Positions 30,345-42,195 of a stretch of 64,000 nt of DNA are shown one piece after another (positions within the stretch are counted from its first letter, which is position 1; each line of letters starts with the position of its first letter). The translations under genes were made by a program, and so were the position numbers. The DNA is from Pseudomonas mediterranea CFBP 5447 (GTDB lineage: Bacteria; Pseudomonadota; Gammaproteobacteria; Pseudomonadales; Pseudomonadaceae): positions 776,538 to 840,537 of the forward strand of contig NZ_KN322983.1 of NCBI RefSeq assembly GCF_000774145.1. The letters run 5' to 3'. Under the pieces are notes generated by a model. The model was not told where the DNA came from. It saw only the letters and a list, made by a program, of their open reading frames with translations, and made no database searches.

Positions 30345-31614
30345 GCACCCAGGGATCCAGGACTACGATGTGGTTATCGCCGGTGGTGGCGTGATCGGCG
30401 CTTCCTGTGCCTACCAGTTGTCCAAGCGCAAGCACTTGAGAATCGCCCTGATCGATGCCAAGCGCCCCGGCAACGCGACCCGCGCGTCGGCCGGCGGCCT
30501 GTGGGCCATCGGCGAGTCGGTGGGGTTGGGATGCGGGGTGATCTTCTTTCGCATGATGTCGGCCAACCGCAAGCGCCAGACCCAGGGAGCGGCCGTGGCG
30601 GTGGATGCCAGTACGCCGCACATCCTGCCCCAGTCGTTCTTCGATTTTGCCTTGCAGTCCAACGCGATGTACCCCCAGCTGCACCGGGAGTTGCTGGACA
30701 ACCATGGCATGGATATCAAGTTCGAGGAAACCGGGCTCAAGTTCGTGATCTACGACGATGAGGATCGCTTGTATGCCGAGCACATCGTCGCCTGCATTCC
30801 CCACCTGTCGGATCAGGTGCGCTGGCTTGACCAGGCCGCCCTGCGCGAGGCCGAGCCCAGCGTCAGCCATGAGGCCCGGGGCGCACTGGAGTTCCTGTGC
30901 GATCACCAGGTCAGCCCGTTCCGGCTGGCCGATGCCTACACCGAAGGTGCCCGGCAGAATGGTGTCGACCTGTACTTCAACACCCACGTTACCGAAGTGT
31001 TGCGCAGCGGGACACGGGTGACGGGAGTAAAAACCGCCGAGGCCGGAACCTTCCACTGCCGGACCCTGATCAATGCCAGCGGTGCCTGGGCGGCGGACCT
31101 GAGCGAGCAGGCCACCGGCGTGCGGATTCCGGTCAAGCCGGTCAAGGGGCAGATCCTGCTGACCGAGCGCATGCCGAAGCTTCTCAACGGCTGCCTGACC
31201 ACCAGCGACTGCTACGTGGCGCAGAAAGACAACGGCGAAATCCTCATCGGCAGCACCACCGAAGACAAGGGCTTCGACGTGACCACGACCTACCCGGAGA
31301 TCGAGGGGCTGGTGCAGGGGGCGATGCGCTGCATCCCGCAACTGGCCGACATCAACCTCAAGCGGACCTGGGCCGGCCTGCGCCCGGGCTCCCCCGATGA
31401 ATTGCCGATCCTGGGGCCGATGCGAGGGGTGGAAGGTTACCTCAATGCCTGCGGGCATTTCCGCACCGGCATCCTGACCTCGGCCATTACCGGGGTCCTG
31501 CTGGACAGGCTGGTGAACAACGAGCCGCTGCCGCTGGATATCACGCCGTTCCTGGCAGACCGTTTCGAGGTGACGTCGAGGGTTGCTGAGCCGAAGGATG
31601 TTGAACTGGCCTGA
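30337..31614 (+). CDS. hcnC: Hydrogen cyanide synthase subunit HcnC
   Basis: A 425-residue glycine-oxidase-like flavoprotein of the DAO family. VVIAGGGVIGASCAYQLSKR binds FAD, and RASAGGLWAIGESVGLGCG, WAGLRPGSPDELPILGP and ACGHFRTGILTS are nearly those of P. aeruginosa HcnC. It is the probable glycine-oxidising subunit of the membrane-associated complex. Alternatives such as opine or hydroxyproline oxidases share the three-subunit layout, but the close match to all three Hcn subunits makes cyanide synthase the best call. Confidence 0.95.
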   Translation: MIKHPGIQDYDVVIAGGGVIGASCAYQLSKRKHLRIALIDAKRPGNATRASAGGLWAIGESVGLGCGVIFFRMMSANRKRQTQGAAVAVDASTPHILPQSFFDFALQSNAMYPQLHRELLDNHGMDIKFEETGLKFVIYDDEDRLYAEHIVACIPHLSDQVRWLDQAALREAEPSVSHEARGALEFLCDHQVSPFRLADAYTEGARQNGVDLYFNTHVTEVLRSGTRVTGVKTAEAGTFHCRTLINASGAWAADLSEQATGVRIPVKPVKGQILLTERMPKLLNGCLTTSDCYVAQKDNGEILIGSTTEDKGFDVTTTYPEIEGLVQGAMRCIPQLADINLKRTWAGLRPGSPDELPILGPMRGVEGYLNACGHFRTGILTSAITGVLLDRLVNNEPLPLDITPFLADRFEVTSRVAEPKDVELA

Positions 31615-31624
31615 GACGGCGAGC

Positions 31625-31640
31625 TGTTGTGAACACAACA
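31625..31640. terminator. Short palindrome after hcnC
   Basis: TGTTGTG and CACAACA around AA, 10 bases after the hcnC stop and followed by only three T. It could be a weak terminator or a protein-binding site. Confidence 0.35.
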
Positions 31641-31662
31641 TTTGCAGCCATCTGGGAATCCT

Positions 31663-31750
31663 GTGGGAGCGAGCCTGCTCGCGATGGCGCCGGGTCAATG
31701 GAGTCGATGTTGGCTGATCCACCGCTATCGCGAGCAAGCTTTGCTCCCAC
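31663..31750. repeat. REPIN, GTGGGAGCGAGC type
   Basis: Facing REP pair between the convergent hcnC and iolR genes. The right arm carries the AGCAAGCTTTGCTCC variant. Confidence 0.92.
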
Positions 31751-31773
31751 AGGGATGGCGTGTACGTCGGTCG

Positions 31774-32694
31774 TTAATCCTCGAACCCCACCTGTTCATG
31801 GATCTCATCCACCTTGAGTTCCAGCCGGTACGCCACGGCGATGAACAACGCTTGGCACAGGCACAGGGTGGCGCTCAACGAGCGGAAGGCGAAGGAGCTG
31901 CCTTCGTTCACCAGCAGTACGGTGTTGGCGCGTTTTGCCAGGGGCGACAGGTTGCTGTCGGTGATGATCAGCGTCTTGGCCTGGTGATGCTGGGCGATGC
32001 GCAGGCAGTGCTGGGTTTCCTTGCCATAGGGCGTGAAGCTGATGGCGATCACCAGGTCATTGGCGCGGACACTGCGCATCTGCTCGCGATAACTGCCCCC
32101 CAGGCCGGACACCAGATGGATGCGTTTGTTGGTGTGTTGCAGGTTATAGACCAGGTAATCGGCCACGGCAAAGGAGCGTCGCACGCCCACCACATAGATA
32201 TTGTCGGCATTGACCACCAGGTCGACAGCCTTGTCGAACGCCTGGTCGTCCAGTTCCAGCCCCAGTCGTTCGATGCCCGACAGCGTGGCGTTGATGCACT
32301 CGCGTGCCAGGTCGCCGCCGCTGGCTTTCTGCGACTTGTTGGCGATCATGCTGCGAATGCGTTGCTGGTAGTTCTGTACCGGCGTGGTCTTGTGGGTATA
32401 GGCCTCGCGGAACAAGGCCTGCATTTCGCTGAACCCGCTGAAGCCGAACCGTTGGGAGAAGCGCACGATGGCCGAGGGATGCACTTCGCACTCGCGGGCG
32501 ATGTCGCTGATGCGATCGACCATGATCCGGTCGCTTTGCTGGCTCATGTAGCTGGCAATACGCTTGAGCTGGCGCGGCAGGCTTTCATATTCGTCGGTGA
32601 TCAGTTGCAACAGACGCTCGGCATTGATCGGTGGGCTGGCGAGGGCGGCCTCGGACGCGCTCTCGGATGGCGCCGGCAGATCGGGGCGGGTCAT
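31774..32694 (-). CDS. iolR: RpiR-family regulator of inositol catabolism
   Basis: A 306-residue regulator. The N-terminal HTH_6 domain spans about residues 25-105 (RLLQLITDEYESLPRQLKRIA, then ISDIARECEVHPSAIVRFSQRFGFSGF split over the recognition helix). The SIS sugar-phosphate domain lies at about 150-285 (VVGVRRSFAVADYLVY, AISFTPYGKET). It is divergent from iolC and so the natural repressor of the iol genes, with an inositol breakdown intermediate as inducer. A near-palindromic site lies in the gap. Confidence 0.88.
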   Translation of the reverse strand: MTRPDLPAPSESASEAALASPPINAERLLQLITDEYESLPRQLKRIASYMSQQSDRIMVDRISDIARECEVHPSAIVRFSQRFGFSGFSEMQALFREAYTHKTTPVQNYQQRIRSMIANKSQKASGGDLARECINATLSGIERLGLELDDQAFDKAVDLVVNADNIYVVGVRRSFAVADYLVYNLQHTNKRIHLVSGLGGSYREQMRSVRANDLVIAISFTPYGKETQHCLRIAQHHQAKTLIITDSNLSPLAKRANTVLLVNEGSSFAFRSLSATLCLCQALFIAVAYRLELKVDEIHEQVGFED

Positions 32695-32867
32695 AGATAA
32701 TCCTTCTGGCTTGTTCTTATAGAGCCGTCCGCTGAAAGACCGGCCCTCGACAATAAGTTGGCTGCTCGCAGTCTACAGCGTAGGGGCAGGGAAAATCATG
32801 ACGGGTAACGTCGCAATCCATGACTGGAACGACGCACCGTGTCTGACACAGCTGATTTGCAGTTTAT

Positions 32868-32883
32868 TGGAAAATATATTCCA
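32868..32883. promoter_or_regulatory. Candidate IolR operator upstream of iolC
   Basis: TGGAAAATATATTCCA is a palindrome apart from one base pair and fits the GGAA(N)TTCC sites of RpiR-family repressors. Almost the same 16-mer occurs at 42075-42090 upstream of the inositol transporter. Confidence 0.65.
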
Positions 32884-32986
32884 CATAAAAATTTTATAGA
32901 AAAATTATTGATTGTTGCTCCTCGCTCGTTTTAGTCTGCATTCACCAAGAGCGTTGGCGCCGGTCCGGCAGCGAACGCAGGCTGAT

Positions 32987-32994
32987 AAAAATAA
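32987..32994 (+). promoter_or_regulatory. Crc/Hfq-type CA motif upstream of iolC
   Basis: AAAAATAA (AAnAAnAA) immediately before the CAGGAG ribosome binding site of iolC. Confidence 0.6.
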
Positions 32995-33005
32995 CAGGAG
33001 CCAGC

Positions 33006-34943
33006 ATGGGCCAGACTCGTTTTGCCAGTGGGCGTCAATTGGATGTGATCTGCCTGGGACGCCTGGGCGTGGACCTGTATGCGCAGCAAGTCGGGGCACG
33101 GCTGGAGGATGTGTCGAGCTTCGCCAAATACCTGGGCGGCTCGTCGGCCAACATCGCTTTCGGTACCGCGCGACTTGGGCTCAGGTCGGCGATGTTGAGC
33201 CGGGTAGGGGACGACCACATGGGTCGTTTCCTGGTGGAGTCCCTGGCTCGCGAAGGCTGCGATGTCAGTGGCATCAAGGTTGACCCCGAGCGCCTGACCG
33301 CCCTGGTCTTGCTGGGCATCAAGGATCGGGAAACCTTTCCCCTGGTGTTCTATCGGGAAAACTGCGCCGACATGGCACTGCGCGCCGAAGACATCGACGA
33401 GGCCTTCATCGCTTCGAGCAAAGCCCTGCTGATCACCGGCACTCATTTCTCTACCGAAGGCGTCTACAACGCCAGTCTCCGGGCGCTGGATCATGCCGCC
33501 AAGCACAACGTCAAACGCATACTGGACATCGATTACCGGCCGGTGCTCTGGGGCCTGACGGGCAAGGCCGATGGGGAAACCCGTTTCGTCGCCGACCAGA
33601 AAGTCAGCCAGCATGTGCAAGGCATCCTGCCGCGTTTCGATCTGATCGTCGGCACCGAAGAAGAATTCCTGATTGCCGGCGGCAGCGAAGATCTGCTGAC
33701 GGCACTGCGTACCGTCCGTTCGCTGACGGCGGCCACCCTGGTGGTCAAGCTCGGCCCGCAGGGTTGCACGGTGATTCACGGGGTCATCCCGGCCCGACTC
33801 GAGGACGGTGCCATTTATCCGGGTGTACGCGTTGAGGTACTGAATGTATTGGGGGCCGGCGATGCCTTCATGTCGGGCTTCCTCGCCGGCTGGCTGGAGG
33901 ACGCCAGCGACGAGCGTTGCTGCCAACTGGCCAATGCCTGCGGTGGCCTGGTGGTGTCGCGTCACGGCTGCGCGCCGGCGATGCCGACCCGGGCTGAACT
34001 CGACTACCTGTTCGACAGCCCGGTGCCGATCACCCGACCCGACCAGGACCCCGTGCTGCAGCGCTTGCATCAGGTCAGCGTGCCGCGCAAGGCCTGGAAG
34101 CAACTGTTCATCTTTGCTTTTGACCATCGCTGGCAACTGGTGGAACTGGCGCAAAAGGGTGATCGAGACTTGAGTTGCATTGGCGCCCTCAAGCAACTGT
34201 TCATCCAGGCGGTGGAACGGGTCGAAGCCGACCTGCAGCGTCAGGGCGTCGAGGCCGATGTCGGCTTGCTGGCCGATCAACGTTTCGGCCAGGACTCGTT
34301 GAACGCCGCCACCGGGCGCGGCTGGTGGGTTGCCCGGCCGGTGGAGGTGCAAGGTTCGCGTCCGCTGGCGTTCGAACATGGGCGTTCCATCGGCAGCAAC
34401 CTCATTGCCTGGCCCAGCGAACAGATCATCAAGTGCCTGGTGCAGTTCCACCCTGACGACGAACCGCTGCTGCGCCTGGAGCAGGAGGCGCAACTGATGG
34501 GCCTCTACAAGGCCTCCCAGGTCAGCGGCCATGAATTGCTGCTGGAGGTCATTCCACCGAAAGATCATCCGTCGCCCCATCCTGACGTGCTGTATCGCGC
34601 GCTCAAGCGCCTCTACAACCTGGGCATCTACCCGGCGTGGTGGAAGATCGAAGCCCAGACAGCGGAGGAGTGGAAACAGCTCGACGAGCTGATCCAACAG
34701 CGCGACCCGTATTGTCGTGGCGTCGTGCTCCTGGGGCTCAACGCCCCGGCTGCCGCCTTGGCCGAAGGGTTTCGCCAGGCCAGCCAGAGCACGACCTGCC
34801 GGGGATTTGCCGTGGGCCGCACGATTTTCCAGGAGCCGAGCCGGGCCTGGCTGGCGGGGGAAATCGATGATGAAACGCTGATCCGGCAGGTGCAGGACAC
34901 GTTTGTGGAGTTGATCGAGGCGTGGCGTGCTGCCCGCAGCTGA
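33006..34943 (+). CDS. iolC: Bifunctional 5-dehydro-2-deoxygluconokinase / DUF2090 aldolase-like protein
   Basis: A 645-residue fusion. Residues about 10-325 are a PfkB kinase (KYLGGSSANIAFGTARLG, and the catalytic GAGDAFMSG with the base Asp near 285) that phosphorylates 2-deoxy-5-keto-gluconate. Residues about 335-640 are the DUF2090 domain, an aldolase-like barrel (IFAFDHRW opening; VEADVGLLADQRFG). In Gram-negative bacteria it probably does the IolJ step, giving malonate semialdehyde and dihydroxyacetone phosphate. No separate iolJ is present, consistent with that. Confidence 0.92.
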   Translation: MGQTRFASGRQLDVICLGRLGVDLYAQQVGARLEDVSSFAKYLGGSSANIAFGTARLGLRSAMLSRVGDDHMGRFLVESLAREGCDVSGIKVDPERLTALVLLGIKDRETFPLVFYRENCADMALRAEDIDEAFIASSKALLITGTHFSTEGVYNASLRALDHAAKHNVKRILDIDYRPVLWGLTGKADGETRFVADQKVSQHVQGILPRFDLIVGTEEEFLIAGGSEDLLTALRTVRSLTAATLVVKLGPQGCTVIHGVIPARLEDGAIYPGVRVEVLNVLGAGDAFMSGFLAGWLEDASDERCCQLANACGGLVVSRHGCAPAMPTRAELDYLFDSPVPITRPDQDPVLQRLHQVSVPRKAWKQLFIFAFDHRWQLVELAQKGDRDLSCIGALKQLFIQAVERVEADLQRQGVEADVGLLADQRFGQDSLNAATGRGWWVARPVEVQGSRPLAFEHGRSIGSNLIAWPSEQIIKCLVQFHPDDEPLLRLEQEAQLMGLYKASQVSGHELLLEVIPPKDHPSPHPDVLYRALKRLYNLGIYPAWWKIEAQTAEEWKQLDELIQQRDPYCRGVVLLGLNAPAAALAEGFRQASQSTTCRGFAVGRTIFQEPSRAWLAGEIDDETLIRQVQDTFVELIEAWRAARS

Positions 34944-34966
34944 ATATTGTGAACCCTGAGCCTGAT

Positions 34967-35053
34967 GTGGGAGCGAGCCTGCTCGCGATGGCGGACTAAC
35001 TGTTAGCAGTCAGTCGTCTGAAAGACCGCTATCGCGAGCAGGCTCGCTCCCAC
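34967..35053. repeat. REPIN, GTGGGAGCGAGC type
   Basis: Facing REP pair between iolC and iolE. Confidence 0.92.
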
Positions 35054-35086
35054 AAGGTTCTCCGCAGCTTTCAATTGCTATGTAAA

Positions 35087-35094
35087 AACAATAA
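35087..35094 (+). promoter_or_regulatory. Crc/Hfq-type CA motif upstream of iolE
   Basis: AACAATAA (AAnAAnAA) overlapping the AAAGG ribosome binding site of iolE. Confidence 0.6.
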
Positions 35095-35105
35095 AAGGTG
35101 CAGCC

Positions 35106-35999
35106 ATGCCCGCTATTCGAATTGGCATCAACCCGATCTCTTGGAGCAACGACGACTTGCCGTCCCTGGGTGGTGAGACGCCGTTGAGCACTGCGCTGAG
35201 CGAAGGCAAGGCCATCGGCTACGAGGGGTTCGAGCTCAACGGCAAGTTTCCCAAGGACGCCAAGGGCGTCGGCGATGTGCTGCGTCCCTATGGCCTGGCG
35301 CTGGTGTCCGGTTGGTACTCCAGTCGCCTGGCCCGACGCTCGGCGGCCGAGGAAATCGATGGGATTGCCGCCCATGTGCAGTTGCTGGCGCAAAACGGCG
35401 CCAGGGTGCTGGTCTATGGCGAAGTCGCCGACTCTATCCAAGGCCAGCGCATTCCCCTGATCGAGCGGCCGCGCTTTCACACCGACGACGCCTGGCAGGC
35501 CTATGCCGACAAGCTCACCGAACTGGCCCGCTTCACCTTGTCCCACGGCGTGCGCCTGGCCTATCACCACCACATGGGCGCCTATGTCGAGTCGCCCTCG
35601 GACATCGACAAGCTGATGGCCCTGACCGGCAGTGAGGTCGGCCTGCTGTTCGACTCGGGCCATTGCTACATGGGCGGTGGCGAGCCGTTGCAGGTGTTGC
35701 GCAAGCACATCGAGCGGGTCTGCCATGTGCACTTCAAGGATGTGCGCAAGCCCGTGGTGCAACTGGCGCGCAACCATCTCTGGAGCTTCCCGGACTGCAT
35801 CGTCAATGGCACCTTCACTGTGCCGGGGGACGGCGACATCGATTTCGCCGCGTTGCTGGACGTCCTGCTGGCCGCCGATTACCAGGGCTGGCTGGTGGTG
35901 GAAGCCGAACAGGACCCGGCCGTGGCGCCGAGTTATGCCTACGCCAAGAAGGGCTACGACACCTTGCGCGCGTTGTTGTTGGAAAGGAGTTCCTCATGA
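35106..35999 (+). CDS. iolE: Myo-inosose-2 dehydratase
   Basis: A 297-residue TIM-barrel metalloenzyme that dehydrates 2-keto-myo-inositol to the trihydroxycyclohexane dione. GINPISWSNDDLPSLGG is the IolE opening; metal and substrate ligands appear in YHHHMGAYVES, LLFDSGHCYMGGG, HVHFKDVRK and WLVVEAEQDP. It overlaps iolB by four bases (ATGA), so the two are translationally coupled. Confidence 0.95.
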   Translation: MPAIRIGINPISWSNDDLPSLGGETPLSTALSEGKAIGYEGFELNGKFPKDAKGVGDVLRPYGLALVSGWYSSRLARRSAAEEIDGIAAHVQLLAQNGARVLVYGEVADSIQGQRIPLIERPRFHTDDAWQAYADKLTELARFTLSHGVRLAYHHHMGAYVESPSDIDKLMALTGSEVGLLFDSGHCYMGGGEPLQVLRKHIERVCHVHFKDVRKPVVQLARNHLWSFPDCIVNGTFTVPGDGDIDFAALLDVLLAADYQGWLVVEAEQDPAVAPSYAYAKKGYDTLRALLLERSSS

Positions 36000-36805
36000 G
36001 TCTGTTGATCAAGAACCAGCCCGCAGGCCGGACCATGGTCCAACTGCCCCAGGGCGAGTTGGAGTACGTCGGGTTCGCCGCCTACCGCCTGAGCCTCGGT
36101 GAAACCCTGCCGGTGGCCGCCGGCGACAAGGAGCTATGCCTGGTGCTGCTCAGTGGTCGCATCGGCCTCAACGGCGAAGCGCCGGGGCAGGGCAGTTTCG
36201 CCTGGGACAACCTCGGCGATCGCCAGTCGGTGTTCGAGGACAAATCGCCCTACGCTGCTTACTTGCCGCCCGGCAGCCAGGCCCAGGTGACCGCCTTGAG
36301 CGACGTACAGCTCGCCGTCTGTGCCGCGCCGGGTTCCAGCCAGAACGATTACGGCCCACGGCTGATCCGCCCCGACAATATGAAGCGCAGCGTGCGCGGC
36401 AAAGGCGCGAATACCCGGTATATCTGCGACATCCTGCCGGACAGCGAACCGGCCCACTCGCTGCTGGTGGTGGAAGTGCGCACGCCGTCGGGTCATTCGT
36501 CGAGCTATCCACCTCACAAGCACGACACCGACGACCTGCCGCACCAGAGTTTCCTGGAGGAAACCTACTATCACCAGATCAATCCGTCCCAGGGCTTCGT
36601 GTTCCAGCGGGTCTACACCGACGACCGCAGCATCGACCAGGCCATGGCCGTGGAGAACGGCGACCTGGTGGTGGTGCCCAAGGGCTACCACCCGGTCAGC
36701 GTGCCTTACGGGTACGAGTCGTACTACCTGAACGTCATGGCCGGTCCGAAGCGGGTCTGGCAGTTCCATAACGACCCGCAGCACAGTTGGTTGCTGGATC
36801 TCTGA
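35996..36805 (+). CDS. iolB: 5-deoxy-glucuronate isomerase
   Basis: A 269-residue bicupin. Metal-binding residues stand in SYPPHKHDTDD and LEETYYHQINP, and the second cupin carries VVPKGYHPVS. It isomerises 5-deoxy-glucuronate to 2-deoxy-5-keto-gluconate, upstream of the IolC step. AAAGGAG lies eight bases before the start, inside the iolE end. Confidence 0.95.
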   Translation: MSLLIKNQPAGRTMVQLPQGELEYVGFAAYRLSLGETLPVAAGDKELCLVLLSGRIGLNGEAPGQGSFAWDNLGDRQSVFEDKSPYAAYLPPGSQAQVTALSDVQLAVCAAPGSSQNDYGPRLIRPDNMKRSVRGKGANTRYICDILPDSEPAHSLLVVEVRTPSGHSSSYPPHKHDTDDLPHQSFLEETYYHQINPSQGFVFQRVYTDDRSIDQAMAVENGDLVVVPKGYHPVSVPYGYESYYLNVMAGPKRVWQFHNDPQHSWLLDL

Positions 36806-36866
36806 ACACACCGTTTGCTGCCCGCTCACCCACGCCGTTTCGTATGGACACTGGAGGGATAACAAG

Positions 36867-37688
36867 ATGAATAAGCCCCTGCGTTTTGCCTTGAACCGAA
36901 TGGTTGCCCCGCGCCTGTCGTTGCCCGAATTCATCGATCTGGCGCTGGCCTTGAAAACCGATGCCATCGAGATCCGCAACGATCTGAAAGGCATCGAGAT
37001 CGAGAACGGCATGGCGCCGGCTCGCGTGCGCGAGTTGTGCGAAGAGCGGGGCATCAAGGTGTTGTCGATCAACGCTCTCTATCCCTTCGACGTGTGGAAC
37101 GAGGAGCGCCGCGCCCAAGCCCTGAGGTTGGCCGACTATGCCCGCGAATGTGGCGCCGAGGGCCTGGTCATGTGCCCGCTCAATGAGCGTGCCGACCCAC
37201 GCAGCGAGGCCGAGCGCGCGGCGGGGCTGCGTACGGCGCTCAGCGAACTGGCGCCGATCCTGCGGGCTTTTGGTATCTACGGCTTCATCGAGCCCCTGGG
37301 GTTCGAGGAATGTTCGTTGCGTCGCAAGGGGACGGCGGTAGCAGCGATCAAGGCCACCGGCGGGCTGGATGTGTTCCGCCTGGTGCACGATACCTTTCAT
37401 CACCATCTGGCGGGTGAGCAGGCGTTCTTCCCCGAACTGACCGGGCTGGTGCACATCTCCGGCGTGGAAGATGCCCAGGCACCGTTGGCGACGATCCGCG
37501 ACGGTCACCGGGTGTTGGTGGGCAAGGCCGACATCCTCGGCAACGCCGCGCAGATCGAAGCGCTGCGGGCCGGTGGCTATGACGGTTACTTGTCCTTCGA
37601 ACCGTTCGCCGAGAGCGTTCATGAACTGGCCGACATCCGCCAGGCGTTGGGGGCGAGCATGAGCCATTTGCAGGATTCACAGGCCTGA
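36867..37688 (+). CDS. iolI: TIM-barrel isomerase/epimerase, probable inosose isomerase
   Basis: A 273-residue AP-endonuclease-2-like barrel. Metal-site segments are FIEPLGFEECSLR, LVHDTFHHHLAG, LVHISGVED and YLSFEPFAES. IolI isomerises 2-keto-myo-inositol to 1-keto-D-chiro-inositol in Bacillus. Related barrels include hydroxypyruvate isomerase, so the exact activity rests on its place in the iol cluster. GGAGGGA precedes the start by nine bases. Confidence 0.8.
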   Translation: MNKPLRFALNRMVAPRLSLPEFIDLALALKTDAIEIRNDLKGIEIENGMAPARVRELCEERGIKVLSINALYPFDVWNEERRAQALRLADYARECGAEGLVMCPLNERADPRSEAERAAGLRTALSELAPILRAFGIYGFIEPLGFEECSLRRKGTAVAAIKATGGLDVFRLVHDTFHHHLAGEQAFFPELTGLVHISGVEDAQAPLATIRDGHRVLVGKADILGNAAQIEALRAGGYDGYLSFEPFAESVHELADIRQALGASMSHLQDSQA

Positions 37689-37710
37689 CCCAACCTCCAA
37701 GAACCCCCTT

Positions 37711-37797
37711 GTGGGAGCGAGCCTGCTCGCGATGGCGGCCTGCCAAGCACATTGATGTCGGCTGACACACCGCCATCGCGAGCAGGCTCGCTCCCAC
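37711..37797. repeat. REPIN, GTGGGAGCGAGC type
   Basis: Facing REP pair between the iolI-like gene and iolD. Confidence 0.92.
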
Positions 37798-37826
37798 AGG
37801 GATCGCATTCCAGACAAGGTGCAAGC

Positions 37827-40791
<2,965 letters not shown>

Positions 40792-40805
40792 TCACTGTTT
40801 TAAAT

Positions 40806-40963
40806 GTGGGGGCGAGCCTGCTCGCGATGGCGGTGTGTCAGGCGACATCATTCTACGGTTGATGGTTGTCCCTGTGGGAGCCGAGCTTGCTCGCGATGGC
40901 GGTAGTTCAGTCAGCATCGATGCCATCTGATCCGACGCTATCGCGAGCAAGCTCGGCTCCCAC
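40806..40963. repeat. REP cluster: one solitary REP and one facing pair
   Basis: A REP at 40806-40831, then a pair with arms at 40874-40898 and 40939-40963. The pair carries GTGGGAGCCGAGCTTGC, a variant with an inserted C in both arms, so the two arms changed together. Confidence 0.9.
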
Positions 40964-41001
40964 AAGGACCGCGTCCACTCAACGATTTATAAGGAGCTTT
41001 C

Positions 41002-42054
41002 ATGCGAATCGGACTGGTGGGCTACGGCAAGGGTGGACGGTTCTTTCATGCGCCGCTGATCAGCAGTTTGCCGGGAGCGACGTTCGTCGGCGTGGTGACC
41101 CGGTCCGTCGAGCGCCGCCAGCAACTGGCGACCGAACATCCCGCTGTCCAGGCTTTCGACACGCTGGAGCAACTGGTGGCGGCGGGTGTCGACGCGGTGG
41201 TGGTTTCCACGCCCCTGGACGGTCGTCCGGCGCTGGTGATGGAGGCCATCGAGCGGGGCGTCGCGGTGGTCAGCGACAAACCGTTCGCCGCTGATGCCCA
41301 GCAGGCCGAGGCGATGGTGCTGGCGGCCGAACGCCACAACGTGCCGCTCTGCGTGTACCAGAACCGGCGCTGGGACTCGGACTTCCTGACCGTGCGCAAA
41401 TTGTTGGCGTCCGGTGTCCTGGGACAGGTCCTGCGGTTCGAGTCCAGCGTCGAACGCTATTCGCCGACCTCGGTGGGCAAGGGCAGCGGTGGCGGATTCC
41501 TGCGAGACCTGGGCAGTCATCTGGTGGACCAGGCACTGCAACTGTTCGGGCCGGTGGTGCAGGTGTACGCCGAGCTGGACTATCGGCAGCCAGGCCAGGT
41601 TTTCGACAATGGCTTCTTCATGTCCCTGAGCCATGCCAACGGCGTGGTGTCGCACTTGAGTGGCAGTTGCCTGCAGAACGCGCCGCGCCCACGGTTCCGG
41701 GTCAGTGGTTCCGAGGGCTGTTACACCGTCGAGGGATTGGATGGGCAGGAAGCCCAGGCCCTGGCTGGCTTGAGTCCGGCGACCGAGGGCGAACGCTGGG
41801 GGGCCGAAGAACATCGACGCTGGGGCTGGTTCGAGCACGGCAGCGAGCGCGAGCGGGTGACGTCGGAGCGCGGTTGTTGGATCGAATTCTATCAGCGCTT
41901 GCAAACCGCTTTGCAGGGAGCTGGCCCGCTGCCAGTCCTGCCCCGTGATGCACTGGCGACCACCCGTTTGCTGGATGCTGCCCGGCAGAGCGCGGAACGT
42001 CATGAAGTGGTGATGTGGGCCACGCCCATCGGTCATGGAACAGAAAACGAATAA
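41002..42054 (+). CDS. Gfo/Idh/MocA oxidoreductase (scyllo-inositol dehydrogenase-like)
   Basis: A 350-residue NAD(P)-dependent oxidoreductase of the YdgJ/IolW type. Its motifs are GLVGYGKGGRFFHAP, SDKPFAAD (Lys near 95), YQNRRWDSDFLT, and GGFLRDLGSHLVDQ with the catalytic histidine. The position between iolG and the transporter suggests action on another inositol isomer, such as scyllo-inositol. AAGGAG lies six bases upstream of the start. Confidence 0.85.
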   Translation: MRIGLVGYGKGGRFFHAPLISSLPGATFVGVVTRSVERRQQLATEHPAVQAFDTLEQLVAAGVDAVVVSTPLDGRPALVMEAIERGVAVVSDKPFAADAQQAEAMVLAAERHNVPLCVYQNRRWDSDFLTVRKLLASGVLGQVLRFESSVERYSPTSVGKGSGGGFLRDLGSHLVDQALQLFGPVVQVYAELDYRQPGQVFDNGFFMSLSHANGVVSHLSGSCLQNAPRPRFRVSGSEGCYTVEGLDGQEAQALAGLSPATEGERWGAEEHRRWGWFEHGSERERVTSERGCWIEFYQRLQTALQGAGPLPVLPRDALATTRLLDAARQSAERHEVVMWATPIGHGTENE

Positions 42055-42074
42055 AATTCTAAAATCTGTTGATG

Positions 42075-42090
42075 TGGAAAATTTTTTCCA
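42075..42090. promoter_or_regulatory. Candidate IolR operator upstream of the inositol transporter
   Basis: TGGAAAATTTTTTCCA, palindromic apart from the centre and differing from the iolC site in two central bases. Suggests co-repression with iolC. Confidence 0.65.
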
Positions 42091-42195
42091 ATAAAGTCTT
42101 TTTCAGGTTACCGACATCCAGTTCCCGCTTGTGCAACGGCTTTTTAAACAGGCGGCGGACTCAACAAAAACAAGAAACACAGCCAGGTACCGTCG

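Larger units (their letters stand above)
32695..33005. promoter_or_regulatory. Divergent iolR/iolC control region
   Basis: 311 bases. The left half is GC-rich and featureless. The right half is AT-rich (32860-32930), containing the palindrome at 32868-32883 and TAAAAATTTTATAG just after it, a likely promoter zone. The iolC leader carries a CA motif. Confidence 0.6.

Noticed and set aside
28935..31614. Reading hcnBC as an opine or hydroxyproline oxidase
   Set aside because: The three-subunit layout is shared, but all three subunits resemble P. aeruginosa HcnABC along their whole length.
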